DNA of 64,000 nt from Salegentibacter salinarum. GTDB taxonomy: Bacteria > Bacteroidota > Bacteroidia > Flavobacteriales > Flavobacteriaceae. The stretch covers positions 248,001 to 312,000 of the forward strand of contig NZ_FUZC01000001.1 of assembly GCF_900168115.1 (NCBI RefSeq), in the 5' to 3' direction. Shown here in pieces: positions 43,623 through 53,203 of this stretch. The translations under genes and the position numbers were made by a program. Position 1 is the stretch's first letter, and the number at the start of each line of letters is the position of its first letter. The notes beneath the pieces were generated by a model. The model was given only the letters and a program-made list of their open reading frames with translations, searched no databases and was not told the origin of the DNA.

Positions 43623-46100
43623 ATGAAGCCACTATTACTCCCTTTTCTAATTTGTTTTTCAATAACAACAATTTTTGCCCAAAACCAGGGTGATAGCTTA
43701 AGAATTAACGATCAGGAATATTTAGAAATGCGCGGACTCAATGTTATGCTAGCGCATGATTTTTACCCGGAAAGTCATCAAGGCGGCGTTGGAATTATCC
43801 AAAACGGAATCAGGGTAGCAACCAATGGCGATTTACGCCTGGAGCCCACCCCAGGGCAATGGCAACCGGTTCCAAAAGTTGGGGAACGCGTTGTAGACAG
43901 GGAAAAGAATACAATTAGCGTAAAAATGGCTTATCCTGATGAAGCCAAAAACCGAAAAGGATTTAATCCTATTGAATATCCAAATCTGGAATTTTCTTAT
44001 AATCTAAAAATAATTCCGCAGGGAAAATCCTTTAAAATCGTGGTAGATCTAGATGAAGCCTTGCCCGAAGAATGGATTGGAAAAGTTGGGATGAACATCG
44101 AATTCTTCCCCGGTTACCTTTTCGGAAAATCCTATTATATGGATAATGAATTCGGACTTTTTAACCGCCAGGCAAACGGTCCCGGAGCTTATGATGATAA
44201 AGATGAATATCAGATAGAGCCTATGGCCATGGGAAAAGAACTGGTTATTGCTCCCGGAACGCCAAAACAAACCTTAAAAATTGAAAATTTAAAAGGAAAT
44301 CAATTAGAATTAATAGACGGCCGTGCCCAACATAGTAACGGCTGGTTTGTGGTAAGGTCTTTAGTACCATCTGGAGCTACAAGTAATGCCATAGAATGGC
44401 TTATTACTCCAAATACAATGGAAGGTTATACTTACGATCCGGTAGTTCAAATTTCACAGGTAGGTTATCATCCGGCGCAGGAAAAAATTGCTGTGATAGA
44501 AACCGAACAAAATGACACCAACCTGAAAGAAGCTAAATTATTACGGGTAAATAACAAAGGCGGTTTTACCGAGATAATTTCACAAAATCCTTCGGAATGG
44601 GGCGAATTTCTGAGATATAAGTACTATCAATTGGATTTCACAAATATTAAAGAACCGGGAATGTATGTTGTAAAATACGGCGATTATACTACTGAAGCAT
44701 TTAAGGTTAGCAAAGATGTTTATAAACGTGAGGTTTGGCAGCCCACTTTAGAATATTTTTTACCGGTGCAAATGTGCCATATGCTGGTAAATGATAGGTA
44801 TAAAATCTGGCACGGCCGCTGCCATTTAGACGATGCAAGAATGGCGCCGGTAGACACCAACCATTTTGACGGTTACCTACAAGGCTCCGAAACCTTAACT
44901 AATTTTGAACCCGGAGAGCACGTTCCCGGACTTGATGCCGGTGGCTGGCACGATGCCGGTGATTACGACCTTAGAATAGAATCCCAGGCTTCCACCATAC
45001 AGGGGCTTTCGCATATTTACGAGATTTTTCAGGAAGATTATGACAATACCACGATAAACCAGGAAACCAAAACGGTAAATATTTTACAACCCGATGGAAA
45101 GCCAGATTTTCTTCAGCAAATTGAACACGGGACCATTCACATCGTGAATGGTTATAAATCTTTGGGCAGATTTTATCGCGGGGTGATCGTTCCAACTTTA
45201 GACCAGTATGTTTTGCTGGGTGACCCGGTAAATCATTCTGATGGTGAAATTTATAAAGAAACAGAAACTTCTGCAGATATTCCTCTTGGCCAGGAAGGTG
45301 CACCCGATGATCGCTGGGTATTTACCGAAGACAATCCACGTAGGGAATTACAAAGTGCAGCAGCGTTGGCTGCAACTTACAGAACGCTAGAAGATTTTAA
45401 TACAGAACTTGCCGAAGACGCCCTGGAAATAGCTAAAAAAACCTGGGAAAATACAGGTACAGATAATCCGGTAGATAAACTCAGTTTGAGTGTAGAACTT
45501 TTAAAAAGTACTTCTGAAGATAAATATGAAGATTTTATTACTGAAAACACTGATATTTTCTCCGAAAATATTGCGCAAACCGGCTGGGTAATCGCCCCGG
45601 TTTTTGATGAAATCCAGGATGAAAATTTCAGGAATAAAATAAAAGCTTCAGTAGAAAATTATTATCAGCAAGTAGAGAAACTGGGGGCGCAAACTCCTTA
45701 CGGAATGCCTTACGAACCCGATATTTGGGGTGCCGGTTGGGGAATTCAGAATTTTGGGATGAAACAATATTTTTTACATACCGCTTTTCCTGAAATCTTT
45801 CCGAAGAAATATATGCTGAATGCACTTAACTTCGTTCTAGGAACGCATCCCGGCGTAAATACTTCTTCTTTTGCCTCGGGAGTTGGTTCGCGCTCTTTAA
45901 CCCAGGCTTACGGAATGAACAGAGGTGATTTTTCTTTTACTCCTGGTGGAATTGGCTCCGGAACGGCATTAATTCGCCCAGATTTCCCTGAATTGCTGGA
46001 ATGGCCATTCCTTTGGCAGCAAACTGAATACGTTTTAGGTGGCGGTACTACAGATTACCTATTTTTAGTACTGGCAGCCGATAAATTGTTAAATGAATAA
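43623..46100 (+). CDS. GH9 family glycoside hydrolase, paralogue B
   Basis: The 825-residue protein has the same layout as the preceding gene: signal peptide (about 1-19), an N-terminal domain (about 25-265; YLEMRGLNVMLAHDFYP), CelD_N Ig-like domain (about 274-362; SQVGYHP), and GH9 domain with Asp444/Asp447 in GGWHDAGDYD and Glu802 in QQTEYVLG. The C-terminal loop is YGMNRGDFSFTPGG. The two copies are clearly divergent, so the duplication is old or one was acquired. The 253-base gap between them has no gene and no clear terminator, so co-transcription is possible. Confidence 0.82.
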   Translation: MKPLLLPFLICFSITTIFAQNQGDSLRINDQEYLEMRGLNVMLAHDFYPESHQGGVGIIQNGIRVATNGDLRLEPTPGQWQPVPKVGERVVDREKNTISVKMAYPDEAKNRKGFNPIEYPNLEFSYNLKIIPQGKSFKIVVDLDEALPEEWIGKVGMNIEFFPGYLFGKSYYMDNEFGLFNRQANGPGAYDDKDEYQIEPMAMGKELVIAPGTPKQTLKIENLKGNQLELIDGRAQHSNGWFVVRSLVPSGATSNAIEWLITPNTMEGYTYDPVVQISQVGYHPAQEKIAVIETEQNDTNLKEAKLLRVNNKGGFTEIISQNPSEWGEFLRYKYYQLDFTNIKEPGMYVVKYGDYTTEAFKVSKDVYKREVWQPTLEYFLPVQMCHMLVNDRYKIWHGRCHLDDARMAPVDTNHFDGYLQGSETLTNFEPGEHVPGLDAGGWHDAGDYDLRIESQASTIQGLSHIYEIFQEDYDNTTINQETKTVNILQPDGKPDFLQQIEHGTIHIVNGYKSLGRFYRGVIVPTLDQYVLLGDPVNHSDGEIYKETETSADIPLGQEGAPDDRWVFTEDNPRRELQSAAALAATYRTLEDFNTELAEDALEIAKKTWENTGTDNPVDKLSLSVELLKSTSEDKYEDFITENTDIFSENIAQTGWVIAPVFDEIQDENFRNKIKASVENYYQQVEKLGAQTPYGMPYEPDIWGAGWGIQNFGMKQYFLHTAFPEIFPKKYMLNALNFVLGTHPGVNTSSFASGVGSRSLTQAYGMNRGDFSFTPGGIGSGTALIRPDFPELLEWPFLWQQTEYVLGGGTTDYLFLVLAADKLLNE

Positions 46101-46248
46101 TAGTGACCGTTAACCAAGAAATAACTACGTAATATCCAAATTTCAATTATCGAGTAAAATTACCTCTAAAGTGGTATTTTATAAATGATTTCCTGTTTCT
46201 ATCTTAGCCTTATCAAAATACTAATTTTATTGGTAGGTTAGATTCACA

Positions 46249-46376
46249 AAGAAGTTCGGGTAGGGCTAACTTCTTAAATGTTTGATTTGGGGATTAACGT
46301 TTATGAGTATCTAAATTTTAAACCCATAAAAAAGTATTTGACGCAAAAACCTTCAGGATTTTACTGGAGGTTTTTT
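46249..46376 (+). terminator. Hairpin followed by intrinsic terminator in the GH9-regulator gap
   Basis: The 356-base gap 46101-46456 has no gene. It holds an 8-bp perfect stem AAGAAGTT/AACTTCTT (46249-46275), then an 11-bp stem AAAACCTTCAG / CTGGAGGTTTT with one wobble (46346-46374) followed by TTTTTTC. The terminator is about 245 bases past the GH9 stop. It may therefore end the GH9 transcript after a long 3' UTR, or end a separate small RNA. Confidence 0.65.
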
Positions 46377-46456
46377 CATTTATATAATTTTTCTTCCAGG
46401 AGGTTGAAAAGACTGAGGCAAATCTTTTAAATTCCTATATTTATTGCGTCAAACCC

Positions 46457-47272
46457 ATGTACTCTATGCAAAAGGATTTCGAAAAAATCTCAGAATACTG
46501 GAAGGAGATGTATTCCCGCCAAGTAAAAGAGTATCGGCCTTTTGAAATTTCTGAAGAATTTAAAAGATTTGCCTCCATTTTCGCCCCGGGAGACTCCTAT
46601 CTGTATATTGTAAACCTTCATCATTTTGGTCTGGAATATGTTTCCGATTCGGTAGAACGTTTTTTGGGGAAGAAAGCCAGGGATATTAATCTACAGGATC
46701 TATTGCAAACCGTAATTGCCTAAGAAATGGAAACCCTAAGCCTTAAAAGTAAGGTTATCAATAATTTTTATACCTCGTTTTTAGATAAAGAAAATGTATT
46801 GAACTATAAAAATATATTTTCTTATCGGATGGAAGATGCAAGCGGACAAGTACGAACCATGTTGTACCAGGCTTTCCCCTTAAGTGTTTTAGAAAACGGC
46901 ACTCCAGAAAATGTGTTATGCATTCAAACCGATGTCTCTCACCTTAAAGTTACCAGCACAAACGCTGTTTCTTTTATTCATATGAATGGTGGAAAATCTT
47001 ATTTTAATGTCGATATTTCTAAAGGTGAATTTGACGCCGGGGAAAATGCAGCGACCGATTTTTCTGAATTATTGACAGAAAAGGAAAAATTGATAGTAAT
47101 TAGATTGTCCCGAGGCTTAAATGCCGAACAAATTGCGAAAGAACTAAACCTATCCCCTCACACTATTAAAACCCATAGAAGAAACGTCTTGCAAAAAAGT
47201 GGTTGTAGAAATACTACTGAATTAGTTGCAAAATGCCTTACCACCGGAATAATTTCTCCCGGGTTGAATTAG
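46457..47272 (+). pseudogene. PAS-like/LuxR-family regulator split by one in-frame stop
   Basis: Two adjacent frames lie in the same reading phase. The first encodes 88 residues of a PAS-like sensor (YLYIVNLHHFGLEYVSDSVERFLG, ending LLQTVIA). After one TAA (46721-46723) and a GAA codon, a second (ATG at 46727) encodes 181 residues: the rest of the sensor (up to VLCIQTDVSHLK) and a LuxR-type helix-turn-helix (LTEKEKLIVIRLSRGLNAEQIAKELNLS). Intact flavobacterial relatives are single proteins of about 250-270 residues, matching the combined 271 codons. It may be a pseudogene, a readthrough gene, a two-part protein or a sequence error. It is the only local regulator beside the second PUL. Confidence 0.75.
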
Positions 47273-47297
47273 AGAAGATTCAAAAAATATTTTTGTT

Positions 47298-49643
47298 CTA
47301 AAATATTATAGATTTATTTTCACCCTCCTCGAGCAATACCTCGATTTCCTCATCCTGATATCTTACTTTAAGCCGTTGCTTCTTTATCGATTTAAGTACT
47401 AATTTAGTAAGTTTAGCGTCCTGCCAGGATATATCTACTTCTACATTTCCGCGGGCTTTTAATCCTTTAATTTCGCCATTAGCCCATTCCTTAGGAAGCG
47501 CCGGAAGTATCCTTAAAAAGCCTTCGTGGGATTGAAGCAACATTTCAGCAATTCCCGCGGTAAAACCAAAATTACCGTCAATTTGGAAAGGTGGATGTAT
47601 ATCCAATAAATTAGGATAAATTGAGCGTTGCATAAAGATTTCAATATGTTTGTAGGCCTCCCGGGCATCTAACAAACGTGCATAGTAATTTATAATCCAG
47701 GCCCTACTCCATCCCGGTCCTGCCCCACCGTGTTCTAAACGATAATCTATGGTTTTACGGGCAGCCTCAAATAATTCAGGTTGGCCGCTTGTAATATCGT
47801 CACCCGGGTGCAAAGCGTACAATTGTGAAATATGTCGGTGCCCTTTTTCGGGTTCTTCAAAGGCTTCGTTCCATTCCAGTAATCTACCGTCCTCACCTAT
47901 CTCTATTCCAGAGGTAAGTTTTTCGCGTTTACTTTTTATTTCTTCTATAAATTTATCATTTTCAACTCCTATAATTTCAGAAGCTGCTATAGTATTGTCA
48001 AAGACTTCAGCCATAATTTGATAGCCCATAGTGGTGCCATAGGAAATTGCTACGGTATCTCCCTGTTTATTGATATAGTTGTTTTCCGGGGAAGTCTCGG
48101 GAAAGGAAACCAATTTATTAGTCTGTGGATCTTTAGAAAGCCAATCGGCATAGAATTCAGCAAAAGACTTTAGGGCGGGATAGGCACGTTCCTTTAGAAA
48201 AAGCGTGTCCTGGGTAAATTGAAAGTGCTCCCAGTAATGCTGGGCTATCCATCCGCCACCATGAATCCAGGCGCCCCAATTTGCTCTTTCTGCACGCATC
48301 CATGGCGTTGCCCAAAGATCAGTTGTTTGATGCGCGACTGTGCCCTTCATTCCATATTGTTCTTTGGCGAGTATTTTTCCTCTTTCAATAAGTCGATCTG
48401 TTAAATCAAAGAGCGGTTCCTGCAGTTCGCTCAAATTTGCCGGGCCGGAAGGCCAGTAATTCATCTGGAGATTAATATTTAAATGATAATCGGCATTCCA
48501 GGGCGCTTCTATATGTTCGTTCCAAATTCCTTGTAAGTTCGCCGGATTAGTACCGGGCCTGGAACTCGAAATAAGCAGGTATCTCCCATACTGAAATAAT
48601 TTCTCTATAAGTCCTAAATCTTCCTTTCCATCTTTAACATACTCCAGTCGCCGGTCTGTTGGAATGCTATCAATGTCTTTCTGAGCTATTTTAAAAGAAG
48701 TCCTGTGGTAGAATTTCTGGTAGTCCTTAATATGACTTTTTCTTATTTCATTTACATCCTTATTTTTTAAACTTTTAAGGGTTTCTGTGTTTTTAGAAGG
48801 ATAATTTTCATCGTAAAAACTAGTATTGCAAACCAGATAAAGAGTGACCTCATCTACATTTTCAAACTTAAGCGCACCCTCGTGAGCAGAAATTTTTCCT
48901 TTATTACTATTTGCTTTCAGCAGGGTTTCAAACTTAACACCATAATCCAAAGCCGCTTTTTCAGAATTTTTAGCACCTCCAAATTGGGTGATCATTCCTT
49001 CCATTCTCAGAATATCGTTATTAGGAGAAGAAACAGAAACAGTTTTATGCCCTTTATCATCAGGACGGTCTAAAAAAACTTCAAAATCCATCCCCTCGGG
49101 ATTGGAAGTTTTTATATGAATTACCATTACATCATCTTCAGCTGAACTAAATACTTCCTGGGAAAACTGATATCCATCGGCTTTAAAAGAAGATTCTGCA
49201 ATTGCCGTTGCTAAATTCAACTGACGTCTGTAATCGGAAATATTTTTATGATTATAATCTATAAAAAGATCTCCCATAGTCTGGTGAGAACGGGTAACAC
49301 CTTTATACGAAAATCGTTCTACCATCAAACTATCGGCTAACTTTAGTTTGCCTTCTTTAACCAATTTTCTAATTTTGGCTAAATCTTCAGGGTTGCCTTT
49401 ACTATTGCCCCAATCAGGACCACCCGGCCATAAGGAATCCTCATTTAACTGAATCCTTTCTTTTTTTGGATCCCCAAAAACCATAGCTCCCAACCTGCCA
49501 TTCCCAACGGGCAAAGCATTATCCCAGTTTTCTGCAGGAGAATTATACCATATTAATTCCTCTTCTTCCTGGCTAAAAACTGAAAAACTCAACAAGCCAA
49601 GAAACGTAGATATTAGTAGTGAAAAGTTGGTAGCTAGTTTCAT
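47298..49643 (-). CDS. GH95 alpha-L-fucosidase or alpha-L-galactosidase
   Basis: The 781-residue protein has a signal peptide (about 1-24), an N-terminal beta-sandwich (WYNSPAENWDNALPVGNGRLGAMVFG), an (alpha/alpha)6 catalytic domain and a C-terminal sandwich. GH95 active-site features are Asn389/Asn391 in HLNINLQMNYW, Glu in FPETSPEN (516 or 520) and an Asp in PPFQIDGNFG near the C-terminus. It inverts and removes terminal alpha-1,2-L-fucose or L-galactose, a decoration of plant xyloglucan side chains. It is the last gene of the minus-strand operon, seven bases after the GH5 gene. Fucosidase versus galactosidase cannot be told here. Confidence 0.9.
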   Translation of the reverse strand: MKLATNFSLLISTFLGLLSFSVFSQEEEELIWYNSPAENWDNALPVGNGRLGAMVFGDPKKERIQLNEDSLWPGGPDWGNSKGNPEDLAKIRKLVKEGKLKLADSLMVERFSYKGVTRSHQTMGDLFIDYNHKNISDYRRQLNLATAIAESSFKADGYQFSQEVFSSAEDDVMVIHIKTSNPEGMDFEVFLDRPDDKGHKTVSVSSPNNDILRMEGMITQFGGAKNSEKAALDYGVKFETLLKANSNKGKISAHEGALKFENVDEVTLYLVCNTSFYDENYPSKNTETLKSLKNKDVNEIRKSHIKDYQKFYHRTSFKIAQKDIDSIPTDRRLEYVKDGKEDLGLIEKLFQYGRYLLISSSRPGTNPANLQGIWNEHIEAPWNADYHLNINLQMNYWPSGPANLSELQEPLFDLTDRLIERGKILAKEQYGMKGTVAHQTTDLWATPWMRAERANWGAWIHGGGWIAQHYWEHFQFTQDTLFLKERAYPALKSFAEFYADWLSKDPQTNKLVSFPETSPENNYINKQGDTVAISYGTTMGYQIMAEVFDNTIAASEIIGVENDKFIEEIKSKREKLTSGIEIGEDGRLLEWNEAFEEPEKGHRHISQLYALHPGDDITSGQPELFEAARKTIDYRLEHGGAGPGWSRAWIINYYARLLDAREAYKHIEIFMQRSIYPNLLDIHPPFQIDGNFGFTAGIAEMLLQSHEGFLRILPALPKEWANGEIKGLKARGNVEVDISWQDAKLTKLVLKSIKKQRLKVRYQDEEIEVLLEEGENKSIIF

Positions 49644-49650
49644 AATTTTA

Positions 49651-51096
49651 CTATTCTACTATGGCTTTAAGAATTTCGGGGAATTCAACGGCGCCACTAT
49701 CCCTATCGAATAATGCAAAGCCATGGTCACCGACAAAGCCGTTATCCCAGTAAAACGGTACGAGCCCATATTCAAGAGCTGCATCGGTTACATATTCCAC
49801 ATAGGCTTTACGATAAGCTGCATGGTCTTCTACATTCAACCTGGCCATAGCGCCATATTCTCCCAGAATCACGCCTATCCCTTTATCAATAAAGTTTGTT
49901 TTCATTCGGTTAAACTGCTCATCTACAAAAGATTCATTAGCCCATTCCTGAGAATTTTCAGCATTTTCCCCCCATTCATAGACATCGCTATTTTCGTTTA
50001 AAGTAAAATCGTAAGGATCATAATAATGCACTTCCACCATAAGGCGCTCTTCCAATACATCTTCAGGAATTTCGGCGAAATTCACGGTATGATCTATATT
50101 GGTATTAAAGCCCTGAACAACCAGATGGCGGTAGTGATTTCGTCCGCCGGTTTCCCGCACGGCATCTACAAATGTTTGGTTAAAACTATTCTGTACCGTA
50201 TAATATTCTTCGGTAGGAGTGCCATAATCTCCTTCTACCATAACTTCATTGGTACCGGCAAAGAGTAAACGGTCATCATAATCCCTGAAATTAATGGCTA
50301 TTTGTTTCCACATAATTTCCAGCCTATCATTTACGTATTCCTGATCTTCGTAAGTAGGTTGCATCCAGCCATTATCCCAATGGATATTTACAATTGCATA
50401 CATATCATTATCCAGCACATAATTCACCACCTCTTTTACGCGTTGCATCCAGCTTTCACGAATTTCGAAGTTTGCTTCATCTGAAAATTTACTCCAGGCC
50501 ACCGGAATCCTCACGGCATCAAAACCGGCATTTTTAACTGAATCTATTAACCTCTTACTCACTATTGGATTTCCCCAGGCAGTTTCACCGCCGATAGCTT
50601 CAAGGGAATTTCCAAGATTCCATCCTACGCCCATTTCAGCTGTAAGTTCAACACTGGTTAGATTACGCATATTAGAATCATCCGGTGGAATGTTACTTTC
50701 CACATCTTCTTCAGCTTCTTCTGTTGCTTCCTGCGAAACTGAGACTTCCCGGGATATATCACCCGAAGTAATTATTATACTGCCAGATCTTGCTTCGGTA
50801 TTTTCATTGGAAGCCACCGTTAAATTTACTGTTGCATCTTCTTCACCTGAAAGCGGGGTCACCGTTATCCACTCTAAACTTGAGGTCGTGATTTCCCAGT
50901 TTGAATTACTGGAAATTTCCACAGTTCGTGTTTGTTCTGAAGCCTCAAAACTGAGAGAAGCAGGTGATGCTTCTAATGTCGGCTCCTGAATTGGTGTTTC
51001 TTCAGTAACATCATCATCTTCGGAACAGGCCAAACATCCCAGGCTGATAAAAAAGACAAGGAATAAGGCCTTTAATTTTGAATTAGTTTCTTTCAT
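49651..51096 (-). CDS. BACON-GH5 endo-glucanase, probable surface endo-xyloglucanase
   Basis: The 481-residue protein has a lipoprotein signal (ISLGCLAC, Cys24, followed by acidic SEDDD), a BACON domain (about 42-122; EISSNSNWEI...), an acidic linker and a GH5 TIM barrel resembling subfamily 4 (MGVGWNLGNSLEA). Acid/base Glu284 lies in GTNEVM and nucleophile Glu413 in ILGEYGA. BACON-GH5_4 lipoproteins are the surface endo-xyloglucanases that start xyloglucan breakdown in Bacteroides loci. The acidic residues after Cys fit a surface export signal. It is next to GH97 and GH95 genes of the same operon. Confidence 0.9.
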   Translation of the reverse strand: MKETNSKLKALFLVFFISLGCLACSEDDDVTEETPIQEPTLEASPASLSFEASEQTRTVEISSNSNWEITTSSLEWITVTPLSGEEDATVNLTVASNENTEARSGSIIITSGDISREVSVSQEATEEAEEDVESNIPPDDSNMRNLTSVELTAEMGVGWNLGNSLEAIGGETAWGNPIVSKRLIDSVKNAGFDAVRIPVAWSKFSDEANFEIRESWMQRVKEVVNYVLDNDMYAIVNIHWDNGWMQPTYEDQEYVNDRLEIMWKQIAINFRDYDDRLLFAGTNEVMVEGDYGTPTEEYYTVQNSFNQTFVDAVRETGGRNHYRHLVVQGFNTNIDHTVNFAEIPEDVLEERLMVEVHYYDPYDFTLNENSDVYEWGENAENSQEWANESFVDEQFNRMKTNFIDKGIGVILGEYGAMARLNVEDHAAYRKAYVEYVTDAALEYGLVPFYWDNGFVGDHGFALFDRDSGAVEFPEILKAIVE

Positions 51097-51144
51097 AATA
51101 TTTTAATTCTGAATGTATTAATAACTTAGCATTCTGGGAAAGCA

Positions 51145-53148
51145 CTATAACTTCTTAAACCTTATAGCGGCACCTCCACTTTCACCCAATTCCAGGTTTA
51201 AGCTATCTTTGGAAGTAACTTCTTTTTTACTTATCGCTATTTTTGCAGGATTGTTCTGGTAACCGGTACCTTCAGCATCAGCATAGATTTGTGCTTCGTA
51301 AGTAGCATTTTCATCTAAAAAGGATAAAGGAATTTCCAGCTCGCGACTTTCTTCATTGGTGATACTTCCTAAGTACCAATCATCGCTATCAATATCCTTT
51401 CTTACGGTGGTGATAAATTCGCCAATTGCCCCGTTTAAAACCTTTGTGTTTTCCCAATCTACCGGGACATCTTTTAAAAATTGAAATTCAGGTTTATCTA
51501 CATAATTCTCTGGAAGATCAGCCAACATTTGAATTGGAGAGTAAACGGTTACCAAAAGTGCCATTTGCTTGGCGGAAGTTGAATGCACTCTTCTCCCATC
51601 ATAACCCTGGCTTACCTCAACATCTAAAATTCCCGCGGTATAATCCATGGGACCAGATAGCAATCGGGTAAATGGTAAAATCGTGGTATAATTTGCCGGG
51701 TTTCCATCACTCCAGGCATTGTATTCATTCCCACGAGCACCTTCCCTGGCCATTATATTTGGAAGCGTTCGGCGTTCACCGGTATCTTTTATAGGTTCGT
51801 GAAAAAGTACGGTTAGCTTATACTCGGCAGCTTTTTCTAACACATACCTAAAATAATTCACCCCAAACTGTCCGTGGTGCCATTCTTTCATATTTAATTT
51901 TGATCCTACATGGCCAATTTTTACATCGTGGATTCCCATTTTATTGTACAAAGCAAATGCACTATCTATCTGCTCTAAATAGTTATCCAGGTTTGAACCG
52001 GTTTCATGATATCCAATGATGCGAACATCATTTTCTGAAGCATAATCGGTTACTTCTTTAAGATCAAAATTATCGGCTTCTTTAGTAAAGCTAAACTGGT
52101 GCATGGCGTTTTCATACCAAGAGGGAGTCCAGCCTTTGTTCCAGCCCTCAATTAGAAGGTGGTCTATACCCAGTTCATTGGCATAATCTATATGTTCCTT
52201 TGCATTTTTTGTGGTAGCACCCTGAGTTTCACTTTCCCAGAAAGTGTATTTTCCGATATGCATTCCCCACCAAATTCCAAGGTATTTATAGGTGTTTATC
52301 CAACTGGTATCAGCAATTTGGTTTGGTTCGTTTAAATTTAAAATAAGGTAGGAGGTTATTAAATCGGTAGGTTTTTCAGCAATTTGCAGAGTTCTCCAAG
52401 AAGATTTAAAAGTTCCTTTGGTCCTTACTTTCACACCATCGGCCCAGGGCACCAGGTTAGCTTTTAACTGGGTGCCGGAAGTATGCTCCAGTGTCATACT
52501 TGCAAAATCTATAAGATTAGCTTCGTGGAAACTCAACGCTAGTCCGCTTTCACTTTCTATTGTAAGCGGTGTATGCACAGTATCTAAAGCACTTACTTTT
52601 GAATTTTCAAAAAGGTATTCATAGCGCTGCTCGGCGTAGGCGGGAATCCACCAGGCTTTTCCATCTTCCTTTAAATTGAAGGTGGTTAGCTCGTCCATGA
52701 TAAAAATACTATCCTCTATTTCCTGTTCCGGAAAAATATACCGAAAAGCTATCCCATCATCATAAGATCTAAACTGGATTTCAAGCTTTCTTTTAGAATC
52801 GTTTTTTTCCTGAAGCTCTACCACGAGTTCATTGTAATAATTCCTTATCTCGTGCTTTTCTCCCCAAACCTGTTCCCAGGTTTCATCGAATGAAGATTCT
52901 TTAGTATTTACGATCTCAAAATTATTCAGGGAATCATTGTCTCTAAGCACAAAACCCATTGCTGAAGGCGAAAGCACTTCAATATCTCCGTGACTTACTG
53001 CATACTCAGGTTTATTATTATCCAGTTTAAAACTTATCTTGTTCTCTCCGTTAGGTGAGGCCAGTTTAAAACTATCTGCAGGTTCCTGTTGTTTATCACA
53101 AGCTAAGAATGATAATATCAGGCAGGGAAATAGTATTTTCTTAATCAT
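51145..53148 (-). CDS. GH97 lipoprotein glycosidase, apparently inverting (SusB-like) type
   Basis: The 667-residue protein has a lipoprotein signal (SFLAC, Cys17), an N-terminal beta-sandwich (20-280), a TIM barrel and a C-terminal beta-domain. Three acidic motifs match SusB-type inverting alpha-glucosidases: Glu334 in LIEGWNKGW, Glu451 in FHEPIKDTG and Glu475 in RGNEYNAW. Retaining GH97 alpha-galactosidases use an Asp nucleophile instead. No alpha-glucoside is known in xyloglucan, so its role here is unclear: it may act on another side chain or on residual malto-oligosaccharides. It lies between the GH31 and GH5 genes. Confidence 0.85.
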   Translation of the reverse strand: MIKKILFPCLILSFLACDKQQEPADSFKLASPNGENKISFKLDNNKPEYAVSHGDIEVLSPSAMGFVLRDNDSLNNFEIVNTKESSFDETWEQVWGEKHEIRNYYNELVVELQEKNDSKRKLEIQFRSYDDGIAFRYIFPEQEIEDSIFIMDELTTFNLKEDGKAWWIPAYAEQRYEYLFENSKVSALDTVHTPLTIESESGLALSFHEANLIDFASMTLEHTSGTQLKANLVPWADGVKVRTKGTFKSSWRTLQIAEKPTDLITSYLILNLNEPNQIADTSWINTYKYLGIWWGMHIGKYTFWESETQGATTKNAKEHIDYANELGIDHLLIEGWNKGWTPSWYENAMHQFSFTKEADNFDLKEVTDYASENDVRIIGYHETGSNLDNYLEQIDSAFALYNKMGIHDVKIGHVGSKLNMKEWHHGQFGVNYFRYVLEKAAEYKLTVLFHEPIKDTGERRTLPNIMAREGARGNEYNAWSDGNPANYTTILPFTRLLSGPMDYTAGILDVEVSQGYDGRRVHSTSAKQMALLVTVYSPIQMLADLPENYVDKPEFQFLKDVPVDWENTKVLNGAIGEFITTVRKDIDSDDWYLGSITNEESRELEIPLSFLDENATYEAQIYADAEGTGYQNNPAKIAISKKEVTSKDSLNLELGESGGAAIRFKKL

Positions 53149-53203
53149 ATATTTAATATTTATATGGCAATTTTTATAAAATTGGGGTTAATTTTAAATT
53201 TGA

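Noticed and set aside
47286-47307. AATATTTT/AAAATATT inverted repeat as bidirectional terminator between the regulator and GH95
   Set aside because: The stem is only A/T pairs, overlaps the GH95 stop codon, and has no adjacent T-run beyond chance composition.
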